A stretch of DNA of 60,863 nucleotides from Acidobacteriota bacterium (GTDB lineage Bacteria; Acidobacteriota; Terriglobia; Bryobacterales; Bryobacteraceae), in assembly GCA_005808865.1 (NCBI GenBank), contig SYKU01000189.1, positions 1 to 60,863 of the forward strand, read 5' to 3'. Every line of letters starts with the position of its first letter. The first letter of the stretch is position 1. The notes below the pieces were generated by a model. It was not told the DNA's origin and did no database searches. It saw only the letters and a list, made by a program, of their open reading frames with translations. Shown here piece after piece: positions 1 to 10,818 of this stretch. The position numbers were made by a program, and so were the translations under genes.

Positions 1-614
1 AGTCTGGGTGGTGTCCCGGACTGTAACCACTGTTTGGTGCACGGAACTTGGGACCACGCTTCTAATCGGGTTTGCAAACACCACTGAAATTCCGGCCTAC
101 TTCCATTGCCTGAACTTCCTTCAGTGTCCGCCCGCTGATCGCCTCATGCCAAGTTCCTCCCCGATTGGTCCCGCCACCGGGCCCCCAGCTCCTAACCAGG
201 TTCGGAAGTCCCTAGTAGGGGCACCGCCCCGCCCGAGGATCAACGTGTTGCTATTGATTACGGTTTCGGGAGTGATTCCGCCGGTGATCGCGCCGCCCCT
301 CGACCCGCCGGTATTTCGTCGCCCTCCCAGCCATCGTGAGTCTTGCCGTCGAAAATCGGTTCGAAGCCCGGTTCCTCTCCGGCGAATGGCTCCGTCCTGT
401 CGCTCTGCTTCCCTACCAAGCGATCAGGGTCGCGGTTGCAAGTCCGCTCGCGATCGAAGCGGGAAAAGGTCAGCGTCCGGTGAGTTCATGTTTTGCCTTT
501 TTTCGGGACGAATTTCCCAGGGGCCTTGTCGAACGTCTGCTTCTTGCGCGCGCGACTCGCTTCATTTTCGATCCTTCCGGACGGATCTTTATGTATACTG
601 AGGATCGGCCCACC
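1..614. other. No supported gene
   Basis: I can support no gene in the first 614 bases. Long open frames exist on both strands but they are Pro-, Arg- and Ser-rich, as expected from high-GC noncoding DNA. One minus-strand reading around 130-330 is Gly-rich and reads like protein, but it has no clear start and I recognise no family. A TATACT hexamer at 593-598 could be a -10 element for the aminotransferase that follows. Confidence 0.4.
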
Positions 615-1787
615 ATGTCGTTTCCGAGCGGAAGACACTTCCTTCAAATTCCAGGACCCACCAACGTTCCCGATCGCATCCTGCGGGCGATGGCGAGACC
701 CACTATCGATCACCGTAGCGCGGAATTCGCCGGCCTGGGATTGGAAATTCTCGAGGGCCTCCAGGAAGTTTTCCAGACCAAATCGGCAATCGTAATTTTC
801 CCGTCGTCTGGAACCGGCGCCTGGGAAGCAGCCCTGGTCAACACGCTTTCTCCCGGAGACCGGGTCCTGATGTGCGAGACCGGCCACTTCGCTACGCTTT
901 GGCGGGAGATGGCGGCCAAACTGGGTCTCGACGTCCTGTTCCTGCCCGGCGATTGGCGGCACGGTGCGGATCCGGATGCCGTGGAGACCGCGCTCAGGGA
1001 TGATCGCGAAGGGCGGATCAAAGGCGTAGCGGTCGTTCACAACGAAACTTCCACCGGAGCCGCCAGTTCCATTGCCGGGATTCGAACGGCGATAGATCGG
1101 GCCGGGCACGGCGCGCTGCTTCTCGTCGACACGATATCCTCTCTCGGTTCCATGGATTACCGCCACGATGAGTGGGGTGTGGATGTGACCGTGGCCGGCT
1201 CTCAGAAAGGTCTGATGCTACCGCCGGGGCTGAGTTTCAACGCGATCAGTGCGAAGGCGCTCAGGGCGTCAGCTTCGGCGCGTTTCTCGAAGTCGTATTG
1301 GGACTGGGAGCCGATGGTGGCCGCCAACCGTAAGGGCTTTTTTCCCTATACGCCCGCGACCAATCTCCTTTACGGGTTGCAGGAGGCTCTGCGGATGTTG
1401 CGGGAAGAGGGGATTAGAAACGTGTTCGATCGCCACAGCCGACACGCCGAGGCCGCACGGCGGGCTGTAAGGGCTTGGGGGCTGGACATACTCTGCCTCG
1501 ATTCGAGCCAGTACAGCAGTTCCCTCACCGCTGTTCTTCTGCCTCCCGAAAACAACGCCGATGAGCTTCGGAGAGTCATCCTGGAACGGTTCAACATGTC
1601 GCTAGGTAGTGGTCTGGGCAGGCTCCAGGGGAAGGTTTTCAGGATCGGCCATCTGGGCGACTTCAACGATCTCATGCTGGCCGGTACCCTTAGCGGTGTC
1701 GAGATGGGTTTGGCTATTGCGGGCGTACCTCATTCGCCCGGCGGCGTCACAGCTGCGCTCGGCTACCTTGGGAGCGAAAGGCGATAA
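615..1787 (+). CDS. Class V aminotransferase, serine-glyoxylate type
   Basis: This is a PLP-dependent class V aminotransferase of the serine-glyoxylate/alanine-glyoxylate family, which moves an amino group from serine or alanine to glyoxylate in the cytoplasm. The N-terminal QIPGPTNVPDRIL motif is characteristic. SSGTGAWEAAL follows at about residues 75-85, then a VDTISSLGS stretch, and GSQKGLMLPPGLSF carries the probable PLP lysine, Lys198. At 390 aa it has the usual family length. I chose the ATG at 615 because QIPGPTNVP falls where it normally does. The open frame continues upstream to 336, and an ATG at 591 would add eight residues. It stands alone and probably ends at the hairpin overlapping its stop. 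Whether serine or alanine is the preferred donor cannot be told from sequence. Confidence 0.88.
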   Translation: MSFPSGRHFLQIPGPTNVPDRILRAMARPTIDHRSAEFAGLGLEILEGLQEVFQTKSAIVIFPSSGTGAWEAALVNTLSPGDRVLMCETGHFATLWREMAAKLGLDVLFLPGDWRHGADPDAVETALRDDREGRIKGVAVVHNETSTGAASSIAGIRTAIDRAGHGALLLVDTISSLGSMDYRHDEWGVDVTVAGSQKGLMLPPGLSFNAISAKALRASASARFSKSYWDWEPMVAANRKGFFPYTPATNLLYGLQEALRMLREEGIRNVFDRHSRHAEAARRAVRAWGLDILCLDSSQYSSSLTAVLLPPENNADELRRVILERFNMSLGSGLGRLQGKVFRIGHLGDFNDLMLAGTLSGVEMGLAIAGVPHSPGGVTAALGYLGSERR

Positions 1788-1811
1788 GCCGTCAGCGGCT
1801 GAGCGCTTTTT
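1781..1811 (+). terminator. Possible rho-independent terminator
   Basis: A short hairpin overlaps the aminotransferase stop codon. AGCCG and CGGCT pair around a TCAG loop, GCG and CGC extend the stem past an internal loop, and a run of five T follows. The stem is weak, so this is only plausible. Confidence 0.35.
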
Positions 1812-1946
1812 GCCAGTACTGTGACATCCTGCCGGATAAGCGTGTCCACTAGACCCATGAAAGCCGCGCGTCGCCGTACTAACTTGTTGATGCGAAACGT
1901 CTGAAAGAGTGGATGGGTGCGTGCAAATAATTCGCCGGATCTTGTG

Positions 1947-2483
1947 ATGCGCGTTTTTCTCACATTTCTCGCCTGTCTCGGTTCGCTCACGGCGGCCACG
2001 CTTGAGCGGATCTCGCTTGACGAAATGATCGGGAAATCGACGGCCATCGTTCGCGGACGTGTGAGTGGTTCAAGTGCGCGATTCCATGGCTCGATGATAT
2101 ACACTCACTTGAAAATACAGGTGTTAGAGCGATGGAAGGGGTCTCCGGCGGCGGTTGAGGAGATTATCGTTCCCGGCGGAAAGGTCGCAAGCGCCAGGCA
2201 GAGCTTTTCCGGAACGCCGGCGCTGACTGAGGGAACTGAGTATGTCCTGTTTCTCTGGACCGGCAGAAACGGCCTGACACACATCATCGGTCTTTCACAG
2301 GGCGTTTTTGACCTGAAACAGGCCGCGTCCGGCGCAAAAATGGCAACCAGGTCCGCTACTTCGGAGCTGATGCTGGAACCGGGTTCGGGCCAGGTCGTGA
2401 AGGACGAAGCGCTTGAGATCACGCTCGAAGACTTGGGCCGGCGGATTGTGGCGGTACTTGGCGGAAAAGGCGGAACCAGGTGA
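1947..2483 (+). CDS. Secreted protein of unknown function
   Basis: I do not recognise a named family. From the ATG at 1947 the product has a short hydrophobic signal peptide (MRVFLTFLACLGSLTAA), then about 160 residues predicted to be mainly beta strand. An open frame reaches back to 1917, but that would put charged residues before the signal peptide. A GTG directly before the ATG is an alternative start. Its stop overlaps the start of the matrixin-type protease gene (GTGA, 4 bases), so the two are probably translated together. A role alongside that secreted protease is inferred from this coupling only. Confidence 0.7.
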   Translation: MRVFLTFLACLGSLTAATLERISLDEMIGKSTAIVRGRVSGSSARFHGSMIYTHLKIQVLERWKGSPAAVEEIIVPGGKVASARQSFSGTPALTEGTEYVLFLWTGRNGLTHIIGLSQGVFDLKQAASGAKMATRSATSELMLEPGSGQVVKDEALEITLEDLGRRIVAVLGGKGGTR

Positions 2484-4684
2484 CCCGTCGCTTCGCCAGT
2501 GTTGTTCTTTTGGCCTCACTAGGTCTTGCGCCCGCGCCAGCCTACTACCACTTCATTCACTACACGAATCGAAATGCCCCGTTTTCGACCGCCGCTGAGA
2601 AGTTCGACCTGAACGCTCTCCCCAACAAGACCGTTACGTTTTTCGTTTCGGATCAAGGGCCCAGCCAGTATACAACCACCGACGGCTTTCCCTCCGTTCT
2701 AGGCCAGGTAAGCGAGGCGTTGGCGGCGTGGAATTCCGTGGAAACCTCGGATTTGCGCGTGGCTTTTGGCGGCCTGTACTCAGGCGGGGCGTTGACCGGG
2801 AATACTCCCGCCGGGGAAGTGGTGTTCGAGGAACTTCCTCCAGGTACGCTAGGCTATGGCGGCCCTACTTCGCGCGCCGACCTGACGGTTGGCCCGAATG
2901 GTCCGTTCGTTCCGATCACGCGCGCGACCGTTCGCCTCAACCGCGACCTGACCAAGCAGCCCGGTCCGAGCTACAGCGAGAGCTTCCTCCTCACTGTAGT
3001 CCACGAAATGGGGCACGCCCTGGGTCTTCAGCACTCGATGACGTCGAGCGCGATGTCGACCGACGTGACACGCGCCACGTCGAAGGCAAGGCCGATAGAG
3101 ACTGACGATGTGGCTGCGCTATCTCTTCTTTATCCGTCACGTCTGTTTTCCGCCTCGACCGGGAGCATCTCCGGACGCGTCACGATCTCGGGCCAACCGG
3201 CTCACCTTGCTTCCGTGGTCGCGCTGAGGCCGGGTGGATCGGCGGTGAGCGCGTTGACGAATCCGGATGGCACGTACAGGATCGAAGGTCTTCCGGCGGG
3301 TCAATATCTGGTCTATGTGCATCCGCTTCCCCCGCCGCGTCAAGCGGGCCTTGGACCAGCGGACGTAGTCTTACCGCTTGACCCTGATGGACGTCCGGTG
3401 GCGGCCAGCGGAGCGTTTGAGACGCTGTTCTACCCGGCTAGCCGCGACCCGAATCAGTCCTCGCCGATTGGCGTGCGTGCGGGCGCGGGATCGGATGGGA
3501 TTAATTTCGACGTGCAGCGCCGCGATTCGGTGGTGATTCAACGCGTCACCACGTACAGCTTTTTCGAGCAGGCCACCGTAAAGCCGGCCTACGTTAACGC
3601 CGGTTCCGTGTCGGGTCTGGTAGTGGTGGCGGGAACCGGATTGATTGCTAATAACACAGCGGCGCCGGGTCTTAGCGCGAGCGTAGTGGGCGGATCGGCC
3701 GTCGTCAGTGGAGTGCGCGCCTATTTGCCGGCGCCTTCGTTCCTGCAGGTCGACCTGCAATTTAATCTGTTTCCCGGCCAGGGGCCGCGCCACTTGATTT
3801 TCTCGACGCCCAACGACATTTATGTGCAACCGTCCGGACTCAATCTGGTGCAGCGGCGCCCGCCTTCGATTACGTCGGTTGCGCCAGGACTCGATGCGAA
3901 TGGCGCCCGGATTGTCACGCTGACCGGTTCAGGTTTTGGAGCGGACAGCATCTTTTGTTTCGATTCTCTCCCGGCGCAGGTCCGCAGCCTGGACGCAGCG
4001 GCCGGCCGGGCCGTGGTTGCCGTTCCGGCGGGCGCGTCCGGGCAGCGGGCAACCCTTTCGGTGTACAACGGCGACGGGCAGAATTCATCGTTTGTTCAGG
4101 GGCGGAACGCCCCGGTTTACGCCTACGACACAGCTGCCGGGCAGGCGGTGTTTTTTGGCCAGTCCGTGCTGCCGGCGGGCGTGGAAACGGTGGTTGAGGT
4201 CTCGGGCCTCAATACCGGATTTGCCGAAGGACAGACCGTGCTTGGCTTTGGATCGAGCGACATTACGGTGAACAAGTTGTGGGTGCTGAGTCCGTCGCGG
4301 GCGCTCGCGAACGTGGTTGCGTCACCGGCTGCCGCGTCGCAAGTGGTTACTCCGAACGTGATCGGCGGCTTTCAGGTATTGTCACAGCCATCGGCGATGC
4401 AGGTTGTTCCGTCGAGACCGGGCGCTCCGTCGATCGCTTCTCAGTTGCTCAACGTTGCGACGGGACAACCGGGGGCCGCGCCTGGCGCCGTGGTGTCCGT
4501 GCAGGGGGCCAACCTTTCCGCTTCCGGTACGCTGACTCTGAACGATGTTCGCGTCCCGGTGCAGAGTGCATCGGCGGGTCAGATCACGTTTTCGATTCCG
4601 GCTGGTTTCACGTCCGGTCCCGCGGTTCTGCGGTATGCGAATGGTGGAGATTCGGCCGCGGTGGTCGTGGTGGTCGAGCGGTAG
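2480..4684 (+). CDS. Secreted matrixin-like metalloprotease, TIGR03437 C-terminus
   Basis: This secreted multidomain protein of 734 aa starts with GTG. A signal peptide is followed by a matrixin-type zinc protease domain with HEMGHALGLQH at residues 175-185, the HExxHxxGxxH zinc site with its catalytic Glu. A carboxypeptidase-regulatory-like beta domain follows (from GSISGRVTISG, about 225-300), then a TIG/IPT-like domain (PPSITSVAPGLDANG, about 455-530). The last 80 residues match the TIGR03437 C-terminal domain common in Solibacter (LLNVATGQPGAAPGAVVS, NLS, IPAG). It is translationally coupled to the preceding secreted protein by a GTGA overlap. Peptide-bond cleavage outside the cell is the family expectation; the substrate is unknown. 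Confidence 0.85.
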   Translation: MTRRFASVVLLASLGLAPAPAYYHFIHYTNRNAPFSTAAEKFDLNALPNKTVTFFVSDQGPSQYTTTDGFPSVLGQVSEALAAWNSVETSDLRVAFGGLYSGGALTGNTPAGEVVFEELPPGTLGYGGPTSRADLTVGPNGPFVPITRATVRLNRDLTKQPGPSYSESFLLTVVHEMGHALGLQHSMTSSAMSTDVTRATSKARPIETDDVAALSLLYPSRLFSASTGSISGRVTISGQPAHLASVVALRPGGSAVSALTNPDGTYRIEGLPAGQYLVYVHPLPPPRQAGLGPADVVLPLDPDGRPVAASGAFETLFYPASRDPNQSSPIGVRAGAGSDGINFDVQRRDSVVIQRVTTYSFFEQATVKPAYVNAGSVSGLVVVAGTGLIANNTAAPGLSASVVGGSAVVSGVRAYLPAPSFLQVDLQFNLFPGQGPRHLIFSTPNDIYVQPSGLNLVQRRPPSITSVAPGLDANGARIVTLTGSGFGADSIFCFDSLPAQVRSLDAAAGRAVVAVPAGASGQRATLSVYNGDGQNSSFVQGRNAPVYAYDTAAGQAVFFGQSVLPAGVETVVEVSGLNTGFAEGQTVLGFGSSDITVNKLWVLSPSRALANVVASPAAASQVVTPNVIGGFQVLSQPSAMQVVPSRPGAPSIASQLLNVATGQPGAAPGAVVSVQGANLSASGTLTLNDVRVPVQSASAGQITFSIPAGFTSGPAVLRYANGGDSAAVVVVVER

Positions 4685-4832
4685 GGAGTCCACTGCATTT
4701 AACGTCGTGCGGGAAGTGTCCCCGGAATCGTCAGGACCAACTCGTGCGCGAATTCACAGCGGTAATCGCCTTGAACCCGGGCCCTGAGCAACTGGGGTGT
4801 GCCTGCCGCAAACAAGTCAGGCCTTGTAACCT

Positions 4833-4870
4833 ATCGGCGCTGGCACGCTTTGACGCAGCGAGCGCCGATA
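4833..4870. repeat. Perfect 10-bp inverted repeat upstream of DUF4440 gene
   Basis: TATCGGCGCT at 4833-4842 is repeated in inverse at 4861-4870 with an 18-nt spacer, just upstream of the putative -10 element at 4885. It could be an operator, a hairpin ending transcription from upstream, or chance. Confidence 0.35.
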
Positions 4871-4884
4871 CGTTCGGATTGAGA

Positions 4885-4890
4885 TAAACT
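4885..4890 (+). promoter_or_regulatory. Putative -10 element TAAACT
   Basis: A -10-like hexamer ends 8 nt before the ATG at 4899. No convincing Shine-Dalgarno lies between them, which fits a leaderless or nearly leaderless transcript. No clear -35 box is visible. Confidence 0.35.
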
Positions 4891-4898
4891 GGAAGCCT

Positions 4899-5333
4899 AT
4901 GAAAGCACCAGCTACGTTTATCCTATCCGCCGCTCTTGCCCTCGCGGGCTCGAATCCAAAAGCCGAGGGCGAAGTCAAGGCCGCCATGGAAGCCTTCAGG
5001 AAGGCCTACATGAGCGGCGACAAGGCCGCGCTTGACAAGCTCACGACCGCCGACCTCAGTTACACTCACTCGAACGGGAAAATCGAAACGAAAGCCGAAT
5101 TCATCGCCGCCACCACGTCGGGTAAGACCAAAGTGGAAGCAATGGATATCTCAGATGCGACCGTCCGCGTTCATGGGAACACCGGGCTGTTCCAAGCGAA
5201 AGTCATGATCAGGAACAACGCCGGCGGCACGGTCACACCCAACAACTTGAACATTCTGCACGTCTGGATTAAAGGTCCAGGGGGCTGGCAGTTGGCTGCG
5301 CGCCAAGCCCTCCGCCTCCCCCCCGCGTCTTAG
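4899..5333 (+). CDS. Secreted DUF4440/SnoaL-like protein
   Basis: This 144-aa protein has a signal peptide (MKAPATFILSAALALAGS) and one NTF2-like (SnoaL/DUF4440) domain. The helical start EVKAAMEAFRKAYMSGDKAALDKL, then the L-Y-H-S-G pattern and a final strand ending in GWQLAARQALRL, are typical. Such small cone-shaped domains bind hydrophobic ligands or act as simple hydrolases or isomerases; the substrate cannot be predicted. It lies 9 bases upstream of the PSD1 gene on the same strand and could be cotranscribed with it. Confidence 0.8.
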   Translation: MKAPATFILSAALALAGSNPKAEGEVKAAMEAFRKAYMSGDKAALDKLTTADLSYTHSNGKIETKAEFIAATTSGKTKVEAMDISDATVRVHGNTGLFQAKVMIRNNAGGTVTPNNLNILHVWIKGPGGWQLAARQALRLPPAS

Positions 5334-5342
5334 GCCGGTCCG

Positions 5343-8300
5343 ATGAAAGCGTCTCAAGTCGCTTCCCTCCTGCTCGCCTGTGGCGCGGCGGGCGCGCAGG
5401 ATTTCGTCCGCGAGATCCAACCCATTTTTGAGAAATCCTGCTATCAGTGCCACAGCGAGAAATCTCAATTGGGCGGACTGCGGCTAGACTCGAAAAAGCT
5501 TGCAGCGAAAGCCATTCAACCGGGAAAGGCCGCGGACTCCGCTCTCTATCAACGCGTCGCGGGGATCGGCGATCAGGCGCGGATGCCCATGGGCGGCAAG
5601 CCGCTCGACGCAGCGCAAATCTCGCTGATCCGGACCTGGATCGAGCGAGGCGCCGAATGGCCGGAGCAAGCTGCCGCACCGGCTGCGTCCGGCGGTCAGA
5701 TCAAGCGGCACTGGGCTTTCGCACCTCCGCGCCGGGCTGATCCGCCGGCCGCCCGAATCCGGGCATGGAACGCGAATCCCATCGACCGTTTCGCACTAGC
5801 GCGTTTGGAAAAGGAGGGTCTTGCGCCGTCGCCCGAGGCAGATCGGGTGACGCTTCTGCGCCGGCTGAGTCTTGATTTGACCGGACTGCCGCCCTCAATC
5901 AAGGAAGTGGACGCGTTCCTCAAAGACAAGAGCCGGAATGCGTGGGAGAGGCAGGTGGACCGGCTGCTCGCGTCTCCTCACTACGGCGAACGTTGGGGCC
6001 GTCATTGGCTTGACGCCGCGCGCTACGCGGATTCCGACGGCTATGAAAAGGACAAGCCGCGGCAGGTCTGGTTCTATCGCGATTGGGTAATCAGAGCGCT
6101 TAACCGCGACCTCCCCTACGACAAATTCATCACCGAACAGCTTGCGGGAGACCTGTTGCCGAACGCTACGCAGGATCAGTTAATCGCCACCGGCTTCCTC
6201 CGCAATTCCATGATCAACGAGGAAGGCGGCGTGGATCCCGAGCAATTCCGCATGGAAGCCATGTTCGACCGCATGGACGCCATCGGAAAGAGTATGCTCG
6301 GCGTCACCATTCAGTGCGCTCAGTGCCACAATCACAAGTTCGATCCGCTCACACAGGAAGAGTACTACCGCATCTTCGCGTTTCTGAACGACGCGCACGA
6401 ATCGAACATCGCAGTCTACACGCCGGACGAGCAAATGAAGCGGGCGGAGATGTTCCGGCAAATCGCGGAGGTTGAAGCGGGTCTGCAACACCGTAACCCT
6501 GATTGGCGCGCGGGCCTTGCCGCGTGGGAGGAAAAGGCGAAGACCGGGCAGCCCGAGTGGACGATAGTGAAACCCGAAGTCGAAGATATTTCGACCGGAG
6601 GCCAGCGGTTTCTGACGCTGAAGGACGGTTCTCTGCTCGCACAGGGATACGCCCCCACCAAGCATCGGGTGAAGCTTGTCGTGAAAACGAACGCGCCCCG
6701 CATCACCGCGTTTCGTTTGGAGCTATTGAACGATCCGAATTTGCCGCTTGGCGGGCCTGGAAGATCGATCCGCGGCACGGGCGCGCTCACTGAGTTTGAA
6801 GTGGAGGCGGCGCCGGCCAGCGCAGCGGACAAGCCGGTGAAGATCAGGATCGCGAAAGCCACTGCGGACATCTCGCTTCCCGAAGCGGAGCTTGATTCCA
6901 TATACGCCGACAAAAGCAAGAAGCGCCGGGTCACGGGGCCTGTCGCGTTCGCGATCGATGGGAATGATGACACGGCTTGGGGTATCGAGAGCGGTCCCGG
7001 GTTGCGAAATCAACCGCGCAAGGCGGTCTTCGAAGCAGAGACCCCGATTTCGAACGCGTCTGGGACGATCCTGACCTTCTACCTGAAACAGAATCACGGC
7101 GGATGGAATAGCGACGACAATCAGAACAACAACCTCGGACGCTTCCGGCTTTCCATCACGAGCGCGTCTGGGGTGGAGGCGGACCCGCTGCCCGGGAACG
7201 TCCGCGAAATTCTGGAGATCGCGGAGTCCGGACGCACGCCCGCGCAAACCCAAGCCCTGTTCAGCTATTGGCGCACCGGCGTCCCGGAGTGGCGCGACGC
7301 GAACGAAACGATCGCTGCCTTGTGGAAGACGCACCCGGAAGGTACGTCGCAGTTGGTGCTCGCGGCTCGCGCGGAAATGCGCGGTACGCATATGCTGACG
7401 CGTGGAGATTTTCTGAAGCCAGGGAAGGAAGTCGCACCGGGCGTTCCGGCGTTCCTTAATCCCCTTCCCGAAAACGCGCCGCCCAACCGCCTGACCTTTG
7501 CCCGCTGGATGACAGATCGCAACGCGCCTACCACGGCGCGCACGATGATGAACCGCGTGTGGCAGTCGTACTTCGGCGTGGGACTGGTGAGCACGAGCGA
7601 GGACCTGGGCAAGCAATGCGAACCGCCGTCGCATCCCGAGTTGCTCGATTGGCTGGCGGTGGAATTCATGGAACGCGGCTGGAGTCTGAAGGCGATGCAT
7701 AAGGTGATCGCGACGTCGGCCGTCTACAAGCAGTCCTCGCGCGTGACGCCGGAATTGTATGCGCGCGATCCGTACAACCGGTTGCTGGCGCGAGGCCCGC
7801 GCTTCCGCGTGGAAGCGGAGATCGTGAGGGACATCGCTCTTGCCGCTAGCGGACTGCTGAATGCCAAGGTCGGAGGCCCCAGTGTGTATCCGCCTGCCCC
7901 CGAATTTCTGTTCCAGCCGCCAGTGAGTTACGGGCCGAAAATCTGGGACGAATCGAAGGGCGAGGACCGCTACCGGCGCGCTCTGTACACGTTCCGCTAC
8001 CGCTCCGTGCCGTTCCCGGCGCTTCAGAATTTCGACGCGCCCAACGGCGATATTGCCTGCGTGCGCCGCTCGCGTTCGAACACGCCGCTACAGGCGCTCA
8101 CTACCTTGAACGAGCCTCTGTTCGTGGAATCGGCGCGCGCGCTTGCCGGGTTGGCGCTGAAGGAAGGCGGTGCGACCGAAGCCCAGAAGCTGACCTATGT
8201 ATTCCGGCGTTGTGTCTCGCGCGAGCCGGCGAGCCAGGAGCGGGACGAACTGCTGACCCTGCTGAGCAAACAGGTGAAGCGCTCCGCTTCGCCGCTCGAT

Positions 8301-8360
8301 GCGTGGACTGCCGTGGCGCGGGTACTGCTCAATCTGGATGAGACCATAACAAAGGAATAG
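5343..8360 (+). CDS. PSD1 / planctomycete cytochrome c domain protein
   Basis: This is a large secreted protein of 1005 aa with the planctomycete-type architecture. A signal peptide precedes a PSCyt1 haem domain (CYQCH, Cys33, Cys36, His37). A PSCyt2/DUF1549 domain follows (from about residue 140, with LDLTGLPP, HYGERWGRHWLDAARYADSDGY and a second haem-like CAQCHNHKFDP, Cys325, Cys328, His329). The C-terminal PSD1/DUF1553 domain contains RLTFARWMTDRNAP, TARTMMNRVWQ and HPELLDWLA. The middle has extra beta-rich sequence. Biochemical function of the family is unsettled; links to extracytoplasmic polysaccharide breakdown have been proposed from context. It forms an operon with the DUF1501 gene, starting 3 bases later, as these families usually do. 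Confidence 0.92.
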   Translation: MKASQVASLLLACGAAGAQDFVREIQPIFEKSCYQCHSEKSQLGGLRLDSKKLAAKAIQPGKAADSALYQRVAGIGDQARMPMGGKPLDAAQISLIRTWIERGAEWPEQAAAPAASGGQIKRHWAFAPPRRADPPAARIRAWNANPIDRFALARLEKEGLAPSPEADRVTLLRRLSLDLTGLPPSIKEVDAFLKDKSRNAWERQVDRLLASPHYGERWGRHWLDAARYADSDGYEKDKPRQVWFYRDWVIRALNRDLPYDKFITEQLAGDLLPNATQDQLIATGFLRNSMINEEGGVDPEQFRMEAMFDRMDAIGKSMLGVTIQCAQCHNHKFDPLTQEEYYRIFAFLNDAHESNIAVYTPDEQMKRAEMFRQIAEVEAGLQHRNPDWRAGLAAWEEKAKTGQPEWTIVKPEVEDISTGGQRFLTLKDGSLLAQGYAPTKHRVKLVVKTNAPRITAFRLELLNDPNLPLGGPGRSIRGTGALTEFEVEAAPASAADKPVKIRIAKATADISLPEAELDSIYADKSKKRRVTGPVAFAIDGNDDTAWGIESGPGLRNQPRKAVFEAETPISNASGTILTFYLKQNHGGWNSDDNQNNNLGRFRLSITSASGVEADPLPGNVREILEIAESGRTPAQTQALFSYWRTGVPEWRDANETIAALWKTHPEGTSQLVLAARAEMRGTHMLTRGDFLKPGKEVAPGVPAFLNPLPENAPPNRLTFARWMTDRNAPTTARTMMNRVWQSYFGVGLVSTSEDLGKQCEPPSHPELLDWLAVEFMERGWSLKAMHKVIATSAVYKQSSRVTPELYARDPYNRLLARGPRFRVEAEIVRDIALAASGLLNAKVGGPSVYPPAPEFLFQPPVSYGPKIWDESKGEDRYRRALYTFRYRSVPFPALQNFDAPNGDIACVRRSRSNTPLQALTTLNEPLFVESARALAGLALKEGGATEAQKLTYVFRRCVSREPASQERDELLTLLSKQVKRSASPLDAWTAVARVLLNLDETITKE

Positions 8361-8363
8361 GCC

Positions 8364-9764
<1,401 letters not shown>

Positions 9765-10523
9765 ATGCTCCCTCCGCCGGCGCGGACCATTGACGAGGTG
9801 ATCGGGGCGCTTGATGCGATCATAGCCCGTGCCCTGAAAGACGGCAGCCGCATCGGTTATTTCGCGGCGCTTTACCGGCGGGTAACGCAAAGGGTGAAAG
9901 ACGGAATCGCGGCAGGGCGCTTCGAAGACGGCCCACGGATGGAGCGGCTCGACGTCAATTTCGCAAATCGCTACCTGGAGGCTCTGGCCGCCTTCGAAAG
10001 TGGCAATCCCGTCACGCGAAGCTGGCAGGTTGCGTTTCAGGCGGTCACTGAGCACTCGCCGCTGGTGCTTCAGCATTTGCTTGCCGGCATGAACGCGCAT
10101 ATCAATCTGGACCTGGGAATCGCCGCCGCGGTGACGTGTCCGGGCGATCAACTGCCGCCGCTTCACACGGATTTCAACCGCATCAACGACGTGCTCAGTG
10201 AACTGGTCGGAACGGTCGAGAGAGAGATGGCCGCGATCTCGCCCGTGGTCGCAATGCTCGAGAAGATCGGGTTGCGTACGGCCACGGCAATCGTCAATTT
10301 CAGCATGACGAAAGCACGCGATTTCGCATGGCTTCAAGCGCGGAAACAGGCGGCGCTGCCGGAGAGCGCGCGCGATGCGACGATCGGAATACTCGATCTG
10401 GAAGTTGAGTTGCTAGGTCGTGCGCTCGTACACCCCCCCTTGAAACTGCGGCTTAAACTGATACCAATCCGCGCTGTGGAGAATGACGATATCCGGCGGA
10501 ATGTGGAGATCCTCGCGGCGTAG
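9765..10523 (+). CDS. DUF5995 family protein
   Basis: This 252-aa protein begins directly after the TGA of the DUF1501 gene. The text TIDEVIGALDAIIARALKDGSRIGYFAALYRRVT, RFEDGPRMERLDVNFANRYL and SPLVLQHLLAGMNAHINLDLGIAAA is what I know as DUF5995, an all-helical protein of unknown function. The His/Asp-rich central helices (MNAHINLDL, LHTDFNRINDVL) could bind metal. No signal peptide is seen, so it is probably cytoplasmic although its operon partners are exported. Confidence 0.8.
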   Translation: MLPPPARTIDEVIGALDAIIARALKDGSRIGYFAALYRRVTQRVKDGIAAGRFEDGPRMERLDVNFANRYLEALAAFESGNPVTRSWQVAFQAVTEHSPLVLQHLLAGMNAHINLDLGIAAAVTCPGDQLPPLHTDFNRINDVLSELVGTVEREMAAISPVVAMLEKIGLRTATAIVNFSMTKARDFAWLQARKQAALPESARDATIGILDLEVELLGRALVHPPLKLRLKLIPIRAVENDDIRRNVEILAA

Positions 10524-10589
10524 CGAAGGGTGGCCGGATCAACAGGGCGCTCTCAATGCAGTGGAACTGATAGAGTGCTTTCAGTTCAG

Positions 10590-10805
10590 GAATACATGGC
10601 GCGCGGCACGGCCGTGTCGCGGGCACCGTTCGAGGAGAATCTGACGAAGGAACTGGAGCAGGCCGGCTTCGCCGCGGATCTCCCTCAGATTCTTTCGGGG
10701 CCGGCATTGCCGGCGTTCGATCTGCACGCCGCCGGACCACAAGTCTTGAATCAGCTGGTAGCTCGACCGAAAGGTGGACCTCGGCGGACGCCCATTTTGC
10801 CGTGA
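10590..10805 (+). pseudogene. Remnant resembling C-terminus of AbiEii-type nucleotidyltransferase
   Basis: A short reading (RAPFEENLTKELEQAGFAADL, then LHAAGPQVLNQLVARPKG) resembles the C-terminal helices of AbiEii/AbiGii-family nucleotidyltransferase toxins, where FxxNLxxKL and FxxDLxxLL patterns precede a final helix ending in ARLPG. The nucleotidyltransferase core is absent and stops lie just upstream. No antitoxin is present. Family recognition is from memory and rests on about 55 residues. Confidence 0.4.
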
Positions 10806-10818
10806 CTTGGCTGATCTT

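Noticed and set aside
130-330. Gly-rich minus-strand reading near the window start
   Set aside because: No clear start, no family, and Gly-rich strings are easily made by GC-rich DNA.
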